Assembly: GCF_030272615.1 (NCBI RefSeq)
Contig: NC_081415.1
Span: forward strand, 265,393,925-265,457,924
Direction: 5' to 3'
DNA length: 64,000 nucleotides
DNA from: Cryptomeria japonica
Lineage: Eukaryota; Streptophyta; Pinopsida; Cupressales; Cupressaceae
Each line of letters begins with the position of its first letter. The first letter of the stretch is position 1. The notes under the pieces are model-generated. The model saw only the letters and a program-made list of their open reading frames with translations. It made no database searches and was not told the DNA's origin. The position numbers were made by a program, and so were the translations under genes. Positions 36,146 through 45,899 of the stretch are shown here, piece by piece.

Positions 36146-37498
36146 TCATGTGACTCCTTTGGGAAGTAAAGAAAGAGGAATTCTAGCTTTGAGAAAGTCA
36201 CTTTCAGGTATCCATGTGGCTTCAGAAGCTGGTTTATCCTTCCACTTGATGAGATGCTGCAAGTAGGTATGGTTTCTTGTCTTTTTGATGACTCTTGAAT
36301 CTAGTACCTGCTGAGGAATGGGGGTAGAAGAAGAGGGGAGAGAAAGATCAGAAAGGGAATGAGAAAGACCTGAAACTCTTTGTGAATCTAATGGTAGCTC
36401 CCCTTTGAATGGCACCAAATCTGCAACATTGAAAATAGGAGACATAGAAACTTCATTAGGCAAATCAACTTTGTAAGCATTATGGCCATATTTAGCCAAG
36501 ATTTTGCATGGTCCTACTCTTCTCATTTGCAACTTAGTAGGCACTCCTTTCTATAACCATGACTTGTTGAGATGGACCATCACATAATCACCCACTGAAA
36601 ACTGGACATCTCTTTTGGAAGCATCAACTCTCTCCTTAACTTTTTGAGTAGTTTCCTGTAAGGACTTCTGTACCTGCTCATGAATTTCTTTCATAGATTG
36701 TGCCATATCTTCTGCTGTACCACTCACTTGCTGCAAATTAGTTACATCATTTAACTCAAAAACACCTCTAGGATGCATTCCATAAACAATCTGAAATGGG
36801 CTCTTACCAGTGGATCTGTTTACACTGTCATTGTATACAAACTCTGCCTGATGGATGAGTTGATCCCAACTTTGCCCATATTCTTTGTTAAGACATCTGA
36901 GTAGATTACCCAATGTTTTGTTCACCACTTCTGTTTGACCATCTGTTTAGGGATGGTAAGCTGAGCCAAAAGACAAGTTAGTACCCAATTTCTTCCATAA
37001 AGTTTTCCAAAAATGACCCAAAAACTTAGCATCTCTATCAGATACAATGCTAGATGGCAAACCATGAATTCTTACAACTTCCTTAAAGAAAAGAAAAGCA
37101 ATGTGACTAGCATCATTAGTAGTTTTGCAAGGTATGAAATGTGCCATTTTACTGAATCTGTCAACAACCACAAAAATACTATCACATCCTGTTTTTGTTT
37201 TGGGCAAACCTACCACAAAATCCATACTGATGCAATCCCAAGGCCTAGAAGGTATGGGAAGAGGCTGATACAAACCAACATTAGTGCTAGTACCCTTGGC
37301 TTTCTGACATACCATGCATTGCTCAACATATTTCCTGACATCTGCCTGCATCTTAGGCCAAAAATAGTGCCTCTGAACCAATTCCAAAGTCTTATTAAGA
37401 CCAAAGTGACCACTCAAACAACCATTGTGCTTTTCCTGTATCAGATTCTCCCTCATTGAACCTTTTGGCACACATAGCTGTCCACCCCTGAACAACAA
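36146..37498 (-). pseudogene. element C integrase with chromodomain
   Basis: One frame. The zinc-binding domain is HNGCLSGHFGLNKT with CMVCQKAK. The catalytic D is in CISMDFVVGLP, the second D in SIVSDRDAKF, and E in TDGQTEVVNKT, just past a stop after SAYHP (about 36947). The C-terminal part has VGDYVMVHLN and, after a TAG near 36551, RVGPCKILAKYG and PIFNVADLVPF. The chromodomain is DSRVIKKTRNHTYLQHLIKW with ATWIPESD, ending at 36146. The chromodomain looks complete. Stops at 36947 and 36551 prevent a full-length product. Confidence 0.92.
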
Positions 37499-37634
37499 TC
37501 CATTCTACAAAGTATAGTCAGCATACTCACTATGAAAAGTATTCTGAAAATCTTGACACACCTTGTAAATATCAGCAAAATCAGAATCATGTGGATATAA
37601 ATCCTTAAAAATATTCTATACCAATACTTCTAAT

Positions 37635-38147
37635 CTAAATTTCTTGAACAGTAAGTAACCTTCTACTCAATGCATCAGCTACTTTATTGCACTGTCCTTT
37701 CTTATGCTTCAAAGTAAAGGTATATGCTTGCAAAGACTCTACCCATTTAACATGTTTGTGACTAAGCTTATCCTGTGAATTGAGAAAACTAAGTGCCTGG
37801 TTGTCAGTGTAAACCACAAATTCTTTAGGAAGAAGGTAATGCCTCCATTTCCTAAGTGCCTGAACCAAAGCATACATTTCAAGATCATATGAAGAATATT
37901 TCTTCTTAGCATCATTAAGCTTTTCACTGAAAAATGCAACAGGTCTATTATCCTGACTCAAAATAGCACCAATAGCAATATTACTTGCATCACCCTCTAA
38001 GGTAAATAATTTATCAAAACTAGGTAGAATCAACACTGGTTGGGTAGCAACTCTGACTTTCAACAATTCAAATCCCCTGTTGGCTACTTCTGTCCACTGA
38101 AATTTCACTTTCACACCACCCTTAATGGTTCTAACATAGGTGCACAT
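37635..38147 (-). pseudogene. element C RNase H
   Basis: FTLEGDASNIAIGAILSQ, SSYDLEMYALVQAL, VVYTDNQALSFL and ADALSRR give the catalytic D, E, D and D. It is shifted by one base against the RT. The join lies near [11 protein letters not shown] and [11 protein letters not shown] around 38110-38150, which would be one protein with the base restored. The spacer to integrase (37499-37634) is out of frame. Confidence 0.9.
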
Positions 38148-38815
38148 ATTTCACTGAAACCTCTGATAAATTTCCTATAAAATTGAGCAAGTCCATGAAA
38201 ACTCCTGACATCACTAGCATTCTTAGGGGTTGGCCAATTAACTATGGCTTCTACCTTATCTGGATCCATCTTCAAATCACCCCTTGAAACAACAAAACCC
38301 AAATAGACCAGCTCTTGCTTAAGGAAATCACATTTTTCTAGGTTGATAGTAAGTTGTTCATCTTTCAATCTTTGTAAGACAATTTGCAAATGTTGGAGGT
38401 GTTCTTCCTTGGTTTGACTGAAAATTAAGATGTCATCAAGGTACACAACTACAAACCTGCCTATGAAGTCATGTAACACCTCATTCATCAATCTCATGAA
38501 TGTACTAGGTGCATTTGTTAACCCAAATGGCATGACTAGCCATTCATACAACCCCTCATTTGTCTTGAAAGTTGTTTTCCATTCATCTCCCTCTTTGATG
38601 CGGATTTGATGATAACCACTTTTTAGGTCTATCTTACTGAAATATTTTGCTCCCCCTAAACAATCCATAAGATCTTCTATCCTAGGAATGGGGAATCTAT
38701 ACCTGATTGTGATCCTGTTTATTGCTCTTGAATCTGTACAAAGTCTCCAAGCCCCACCTTTCTTAGGTGCTAACACTGTGGGTACTGCACATGGACTAAT
38801 ACTTTTTGTAATCAT
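38111..38815 (-). pseudogene. element C reverse transcriptase
   Basis: [60 protein letters not shown] and the catalytic YLDD box (38432-38443), then [15 protein letters not shown]. The usual KKDG is KKGG here. A TAG just upstream (38819) separates it from the preceding segment in the same frame. Confidence 0.92.
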
Positions 38816-38818
38816 TCC

Positions 38819-39361
38819 TTAGTCTAATAGCTCTTGGATTTGTCTTGCCACTTCCTGATTTTGTTCAGGTGTCATTTTGTAAGCAGCTTTGTTTGGTAAG
38901 GATGCACCTGGGATGAAATCTATCTGGTGGCTAATGGCTCTCTGAGGAGGTAGAGAGGCTAGTTGACCATCATTAACAATTGACTTAAACTGATCTAGAA
39001 GTTGTTGCACCTCATTTGGGATTTCTATCTTCTTTTCTTTCTTTTCATCAACTGGTTTAGTTACTAATGCAAAACCTATGCCATCACCTTCTTTTAGGGT
39101 ATGAATGAACTCCTTTTCACCAACTAACAAGGTTTTGGGAGCTTGTGGTTTGCTGCCCTCACTGTCTTCATTAAGGGACTGAATTTTATAGTTGATGCCA
39201 TTCTTGAAAAATGAGTATGAGTTCTTTTCACCATCATATTGTGCTTTCCTGTCAAATTGCCAAGGTCTTCCTAAAAGCAAATGACAAGCATCCATAGGTA
39301 GTATATCACACAAAATCTTATCTTGGTACTCACTAATACATGTTGCCCTTTTTCCAACCAT
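38819..39361 (-). pseudogene. element C protease end and RT leader
   Basis: ILPMDACHLLLGRPWQFDRK is the second conserved block of the protease. The region after it carries charged linker sequence and ISHQIDFIPGASLPNKAAYK, the start of the RT. The frame differs from Gag. The seam at VLVS/EYQDKILCD suggests a small deletion rather than a programmed shift, because the expected intervening residues are missing. Confidence 0.8.
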
Positions 39362-40605
39362 GTGACCTTGTAGGGCTCATTGTGTTGTATTCTAGGTAGA
39401 TGAAGTTTTGTAGTAGCTTCTTCTGATATGATGTTATCAGTTGATCCTGAGTCAATGATAACTTTGCACACCTTTCCTTGGATCTTACATTTGATCCTGA
39501 AAAGAGCTTTCCTTTGAGACATATCTTTTTGAGATGGCTCTTTCATGAGGATCCTTTTGATCATGAGGTTTTCCCCTTCTTCTGATGGTAGACACCTTTG
39601 ATTTGGTGTGGTTTCCTCTTGCACAAAATGGACTCTCTTATCACCTCCTTGAGATGAGCTTGGCTTTTCTGGGCATCTATATGCTGGATGGCCTAGTTTC
39701 TGACAGTTGTAACACTTCATTGTGGAGAAGTATGAACCTCTTCCTGGTCCATTAGATCTACCCCTTCCTGGGTTGCCTGATCCCCTACCCCTATAGTTGG
39801 GTCTGCTCTGAGAATCCCCACTTTGCTCAATAAGCTTAGACTCTCCCTAGGACCTATGATCTGTGTACCTTCCCCCAAAACTGCCTCTATGACTGCCTCT
39901 GTTTCCTTTGCCTCTTCCTCTACCATTATGTTCTTGTTTCTTCTTGTTCCTCTCTTCTACCTTCAATGCTAATTGATAACACTTTTGTAATGTGTTGGGA
40001 CACCATAAGCTTAACTCTTCCTGAATGTTCCATCTTAACCCATTGAGATACCTAGCTACTCTGACATTTTCATCTTCTTGTACCTTAGATCTAAGGCTTA
40101 GTTTTTGGAATTCTTCAGTGTAACTACTGACATCTAGGTCTTTCTGTCTCAAGTTTTGTCTCTTCCTATGCAACTAGATTTCATAATCTTCAGGCATGTA
40201 GGTGTCTTTGATCTTAGTTACCATTGTCTTCCAGGTGGTTATGGGTTTCTTTCCCTCTTTCACCCTTTCCTCTTGGATGAATTTCCACCAAGTTAAGGCT
40301 ACCCCTCTCATTCTAGATTTAGCTACCTTCACTTTCTGTGCTTCAGTAATGCCATCACATTCAAAGTGATTCTCTAGACCCTCTATCCACTCCATTAGTG
40401 CTTCTGGTTCCATCTTACCACTAAAAAGGGACACTCCATCTAGGGCCTTTCCAGTCAAAGCTTTCAAAGCTTGTAAAAAGGTTTCTTGTTCTTTATCCAA
40501 GATTGGATCTAGTTCTGGGATTTCTTCCTCTAAGGCTTCCTTCTTATCTTCAGCACTTTCTACTCTCTCACTGACTTCTTCGGTCTTGACTTCTACTTGG
40601 TTCAA
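39271..40605 (-). pseudogene. element C Gag and protease active site
   Basis: One frame with TAG at 40174 and 39847. It starts at MNQVEVKTEEVSERV with a charged N-terminus. The capsid-like part has LFSGKMEPEALMEWIEGLE and WWKFIQEERV. The second part has YTEEFQKLSLRSKVQEDENV and an RG-rich nucleocapsid segment. The zinc knuckle is CYNCQKLGHPAYRC (C-X2-C-X4-H-X4-C). Protease active site KVIIDSGSTDNIIS follows. The methionine at 40605 is about 160 bases inside the PBS. Confidence 0.9.
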
Positions 40606-40766
40606 CTTTCTTTCAAGTTGTTGTAATCTTTCCCTAAGGAGTCTATTTTCTTCACCCTAATCCTCCATCCTCTTTGCTAACTCTGCATTGGTCACCATGT
40701 TGTCGGTGTTGTCTCCCACTGACTCACAACCAGACATATGCTAATCTCTCAACCAAAATCTGAATT

Positions 40767-40779
40767 GGCTCTGATACCA
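40767..40779 (-). promoter_or_regulatory. primer binding site of element C
   Basis: The minus strand reads TGGTATCAGAGCC, complementary to the 3' end of initiator-Met tRNA, three bases from the LTR. Confidence 0.92.
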
Positions 40780-40856
40780 CTATGATGAGGAGGTAATGAA
40801 AGAAGGTTAGTTTTCTTTGAGGTTGGTGGGCTTTTGTTCTCAATGTTCTTCCCTAA

Positions 40857-41087
40857 TCAATCCCTAGGCACAAATGGGATTCTTCTAAACCTTTCTCCTA
40901 TCTCCTCCTCTCTATTCAACACTGCGTGCACCCTATTGTATTGGACATCACTCCTCCTTACCTTCCATGCTAAGGCATTCAAGTCTGAAATGAGGTCCTC
41001 TTGAGTGTCACCAAAAATGAACGAGTTTGGTTGTCCAACTGGCTGAATCTCCTCTCTTCCCGGAATGGGCAACTGTTGGAGAACCAT
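40857..41087 (-). CDS. small ORF inside the 5' LTR of element C
   Basis: 76 codons, starting MVLQQLPIPGREEIQPVGQP and ending ERFRRIPFVPRD. A 71-residue version is open in the other LTR (33585-33800), with most substitutions conservative or absent. It lies just upstream of the PBS, in the region expected to be transcribed. No known domain is recognised. It could be a real upstream ORF of the element mRNA or a chance opening. Confidence 0.35.
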   Translation of the reverse strand: MVLQQLPIPGREEIQPVGQPNSFIFGDTQEDLISDLNALAWKVRRSDVQYNRVHAVLNREEEIGERFRRIPFVPRD

Positions 41088-42931
41088 GGTTTACCTAATC
41101 TTATTTTCTCCCTTAAGGATTTCAATCATATTAATCTATTGATTGAGCATCTGGGTAGGTCTGCAAGGTATGATGACTGTCCTTCACTTCTCAAGAATGG
41201 AAATTTCTCAATTGGATGCAAAGAACGTAGGGTTACTCAAAGTAACTTTCTAGGTGCAAAAGGTCAATTTGATCAAATGGCTCAATAAAATGCTTTGGAT
41301 ATTGTAGTAGGGTGTCTCAGGTCTCTACTCATCAATTTTGATGATTTGAAACAACCAATTGCTTCCCCTTCCTTACTGATTTCATGAATTGGTCAAATCT
41401 GCTCCAAAAAGGCTACTAGAATTAGCCCTACTTTTTAATGAAATTTGTTCACCCTGCTCAACCTGCTAAGCTTCATGACAAACCCTTGGAGATGTGGTCA
41501 TTTGATGTTGAAATCTCAAGGATGTTTTCTATGGCAAGTACTGTATGGACTGTTTTAGTGCTGTCCCACAAAAGGGGCACTTTTCAAGGGTTTTTGAAAG
41601 TTTTAGTGAGGGTTTGCAATTTACAAGTTTTCTACATGATACTAGGCCAACTTAAATGCTTCAATCCTTGCTTTAATATATTCCAAACACCTCCAAAGAT
41701 TCAAAGCTTATCTTCTAATATTGTCATTATATCAAACAAGTGCCACACTATTCCCCTTACATAGAAATAACAGTCTAGATGACTGGGACAACAACGTTTT
41801 TAATGTTTTGTATGCATTTTCAACATTTGTAAACCAAAGTACAATGGAAACATATCAAATATGGATGCAACCAAGACTTGACATAAGTTGGGGCACCCTG
41901 CAAAGCAAATAAGAAAGGATTCTTTATGACTGCTGCTCATTCACCGCCTCACTGCATTTTGATAGTATTAAAACTGTTTTTAACTTCCTTTCTTTGTTTT
42001 TATACAATTCTTCACTCTGTCCCTGGCCTGCAAAAATGTGTTAAAGGCATGATAGAACAATGCATTTATCCTCTTCAAGGATCTTGTAGGTTTGAATACT
42101 TAAAAAGAGATGTCACAAAGCATGACAGCCTTATATGACTGTGACAGAAGTTACACTTTTCTAGGATCCTTAGTTAGGTCCTTTACAACCAAATAGTGTA
42201 CCTTGTCTTCTTAGCATTGAATAAATTTACAAATACATTCCATGATGCATAAAAACAAGAATCCTTCATTCCATACTGTCTTCTAGGAAGATTGGTAATG
42301 AGGTTTTAACAATGAAAACAATGACTCACTGTTTTACAATCTGATTACACTTTTGCTTCTTGCATCCAACCAAGTCATGAGAGAGACAAGGATGGTAAAA
42401 TACAATTAAGACTCTTGCCAACTCAATTCTTCTTCAACACATCAAAGTACAGTGCTATGAACAGCAAAGTACCATTCAAACAAATTTGAGAATACCCAAG
42501 CCAAGTTGCTCACTCCACACACTTGCCATGGGCTTACAAACACTTGTGCATTGCTAGAAAAGAAAAATGGATGTATGGTACAGTATGTACAGATCCAACA
42601 AATTCCCTCAAATCCATGGGTGAAGAGACTTTGAAGAAATTCGTTGGACCATGAATGGTCTTCCATTGGAACCACAAAACAATGCCTTTCTCAAGAGCAC
42701 TTCAAACAAAACTTGATCCAAACCCCAAGAAAAGATCAGAGATCACTACTAAAACATCAAAGGAGATCACATCACTCAAAAATAGGTTCATTACGGACTC
42801 ATGGAGCCATGGTACGGACTGTACTCTAAAAAGTGCAGAAAACTAGTTAAAAACTCACAAAAAACAAGAGCAAAACAAGTATTTTTCTTAATTTTCCAAA
42901 ATGAACAACCCATACAATGATTGGAACATGG

Positions 42932-42939
42932 TTTTTATA
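42932..42939 (-). promoter_or_regulatory. TATA box in 5' LTR of element C
   Basis: TATAAAAA on the minus strand, conserved at 35659-35666 in the other LTR. Confidence 0.5.
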
Positions 42940-43396
42940 CATGTGCCAACTTATTGAAGCCCTTTTATGGATAGGTACAGGTTGGAACTAACCAAAACCA
43001 CAAAAAACCACTTTTTGACAACTTTTGACAACTTTTTGACAACTTTTTGTTGCTCAGAAATTGCATTTTGACTTCCGGTGACTTGGCACTCAAACCAATG
43101 ACTCAAAATAATTTAGAAACACTAAATAAACATGCTACAATTCCTTTCAAGGCTTTACAACATCAAAAATTCAAAAATGCTCATTTGGACCCAAAATTGA
43201 CAATTTTTAGCCTGCCGAGCAAAAAACCAAAAAAAATCTTGGAAACTCACAAAATGAGTTCCAAACCTTATTACACCACAAAAAAAAACCTATTAAACCT
43301 ACTAGAAGCATAAAATAAACACACATGCTTAATTTCCAATAAAATGTTATACCTGCTAGGATTTGAGCATTCAGGGGCTCAGGTGCTCCTGCACCA

Positions 43397-43401
43397 TAAA
43401 T
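43397..43401. repeat. target-site duplication of element C (right)
   Basis: TAAAT, identical to 33506-33510. Confidence 0.95.
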
Positions 43402-43640
43402 CCCCTTCCCTATGCGAACCCCTGCGACCCCTATGCACTAGGTCACCCCTACGCGCTAACCTACTGAATGGACATGCTACCCAACACTTTCCATGCGCTA
43501 TTCTACTTGCATGCGCTAACCTAATAATTTTATGCTCTAGCCTATCTTTTTCGGACGCGACCCCTAAATTTGAACTCGATGCGCTACTTCACACTTTGTA
43601 TGTGCTACTATAGACCCTAGACGCGCTAAACCGAAAAACC
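43402..43640 (-). repeat. inverted 18/21-bp motif array, part 2
   Basis: Continuation of the array cut at 33505, matching 16681-16910. Confidence 0.88.
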
Positions 43641-44224
43641 CGAACTTTGAAATTCAAAAAATGACTAAAAACAACAAAATGAAAAGTCATAAAAGGGTCA
43701 AAAATGTTGACTTAGTGGTGGTCCATGCGCTATAGGTCTCCGGTACCTCCGAACGTGCTCAAATCGGTGTCTGTGATAGGGAATCGACATTTTCTCTCCA
43801 GAGAAAATTGTCTTTCTCCAACATCAACAAAGCACAAATGAACCTAATTTGAGCCCTTTTCCCCTTTTATAGGAGGAAAATGAGATTAGGGTTAGCCAAC
43901 TGGACCTGTAATATGGTCGCGGTCTCCCCTATACCAAAACATTTGTAACTTATCGGGAGATGAATCAATTTGCACACTTTTCACATGCATGAAATCATAC
44001 ACATCATACACAACTCCTCAAATTAAATCAAAAATTTTCAATCGAAATATTGATTCATCTCCCGAGGGGGCATCACCATCAAATATCGAATCTGGGGCAT
44101 CACATCAAATCAAATCTGGGGCATGACTGGCAAATCATACGAGCGACACAAAAATTGCATTTGATCATAAATCATAAAAACACATCATTTTTCTTTGAAA
44201 TAACATGTGCACACACGTCACTTC

Positions 44225-44238
44225 AAAGAGGGGCAAAA
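44225..44238 (+). promoter_or_regulatory. polypurine tract of element B
   Basis: AAAGAGGGGCAAAA directly before the right LTR. Confidence 0.8.
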
Positions 44239-45719
44239 TGTAGATGTATAAAAATGACAATATTCCTAAAATAATATTTTATGTTCATTTCCCTATTTAA
44301 TTAAATCCAATTGAATTAAATTATCCACATTCTTCTATTTTATTAAGTAAATTACTCAATTTATTTAAATAAAATTCACTATACCATTTAATGAATAAAT
44401 CATTTTTATTCAATTAAATCTCCCTATCCACTTTTAATTAAATTCAAATTTAATTAAATGGTTATCTTAAATTAAATAAATCTAATTTATTTAATTTCTC
44501 CAAATTGCAACCAAATTGAATTAAATCATTTAAATCAATTAAAACCTATTATCCCCCCCATCCACTTGCAAAATCCCAAACCCCTTTCTAATCCCTTCTA
44601 GAATCTTCTAATCGCTTCTAATTAACCTAACCCCTCCTCTAAACTTTGTCACATCCCTAAGCAAAGGGAAGTCACTTCTCAAAGCCTCAAAGTCTTTGAT
44701 AACCATTAAAGGCTTTTAACCTTCAACCACTAAATGTCTCAAAGTCTTTGATAACCTTTGAAAGCTTCCAACCTTCAACCACTTAATCCACAAAGTCTCC
44801 AATAACCATTAATGGTTAACCCAAACCCTCCTACATGGTTAAAACATTTGTTTTGACTCAACCTCTACCCAACCCAAGGGTCTCATCAGGCCTTTAATGC
44901 TTTGACCATGATTATCTCTTAATCATTTGCACAAAGGTTTATCCTTGGATTAACTCCTAATCCAGTGGGTAACCCTAACTTAGACTTGACCCTTAGCCTC
45001 TAGATAACCATGAGGTCTTCTCAGGCATTCAATGCCTCCAACCCCTTCTTTCAACCCAATCTTATGTTGACACTTGTCACCATTTCATTGGTGCAATTTG
45101 CAAACATGGATCCCCAACTTTCAAACTCAACCCTTGATTAAACCATTCGATCCTGACCATCCATTGCCCTATTTTGACTATAAATAGAGCTCTCATCCCT
45201 CCATTTTCATATAGAATCCTCCAAACTTGAAGCATTACACTTATGCTCAAATTCTTTCAAGCTTTCATATCATTTTTATGCTTATCATTTAGCCTCTTTT
45301 AGAATAGAAAATAGTCTAAATATGCATGATTAGAGTACTTTCTTTATCATTTTAGCTCAATCATAGGCTGAATATAGTATGCTAGGATAGTATTCATACT
45401 AACCTTGTCATCTTATCATCTAGTTTATTGCATTTTAGAATCATACATAGCTTAACATACATCTCATACTAAAATCTATCAAAGCATCTCTCGTTCTCAC
45501 ATTTGCCATCCCTAAACCATTTTGCTCAGTAATCTGAGAGCAAAAAAATTGGTTTGAGGGACATTGTGAGATAGAGAACCATGGGACCCTCCTTGGGAAG
45601 CTGAGTAATACTACGTTATTCCATAGCTTGCACCAAGAAGTCCTTTGTGTGTGTGTGGACTAGTTATTTTACAATATTTTCACATATTAAGTTTTATCAG
45701 CCCACTTTTCCCGCATACA
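44239..45719 (+). repeat. right (3') LTR of element B
   Basis: 1481 bp, TGTAGATG to GCATACA. It differs from the left LTR at about 20 positions, most of them transitions. TATA box at 45179-45187. Confidence 0.95.
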
Positions 45720-45899
45720 GACATCTTTTTCAAAATCTTGAAATATATTTTCTATATGTAAAATTCTATATTTAAAATTAAATTAAACATAGTAATCATC
45801 ATCTCTAATTAGAAAAAAAATCATTACCAATTTTCATTTTTTTGTCTATTAATCATATATTAAGATAAATATAATTTTAAAAAATAATATTATAAATTA
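45720..45899. other. AT-rich flank right of element B
   Basis: No gene. The last 60 bp resemble 14795-14862 left of the Tat-like fragment. Confidence 0.45.

Larger units (their letters stand above)
33511..43396 (-). mobile_element. element C: chromodomain Ty3/gypsy retrotransposon
   Basis: 9886 bp with LTRs 33511-36123 and 40783-43396, PBS, Gag with zinc knuckle, protease, RT, RNase H, integrase and chromodomain, PPT, and a perfect TAAAT target duplication. It sits in the motif array of element B. The two LTRs show about 70 mismatches counted by eye over about 2613 bp (about 2.7 percent). The coding part is broken by several TAG codons and at least three frameshifts. Confidence 0.96.
40783..43396 (-). 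repeat. 5' LTR of element C
   Basis: 2614 bp, same ends as the left copy. It would drive transcription of C. A TATA box lies at 42932-42939 on the minus strand. Confidence 0.95.
17516..45719 (+). mobile_element. element B: Tat/Ogre-like Ty3/gypsy retrotransposon with nested insert
   Basis: LTR 17516-18996, PBS 19001-19018, about 3 kb of untranslated leader, gag-pol 22053-29492, antisense PMD gene 30912-32839, PPT, and LTR 44239-45719. Element C (33511-43396) is nested inside. Without C and its duplicated target it is about 18.3 kb. Two RNase H domains, a large leader and an antisense ORF point to the Tat lineage. Both LTRs are 1481 bp with about 20 mismatches counted by eye (about 1.4 percent). 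No target-site duplication is seen, because the left flank is part of another element. It cannot move by itself, since gag-pol has twelve nonsense codons. Confidence 0.93.

Noticed and set aside
39717-39926. 69-codon ORF in element C
   Set aside because: A shifted frame over the RG-rich nucleocapsid part of Gag, which is read in another frame.
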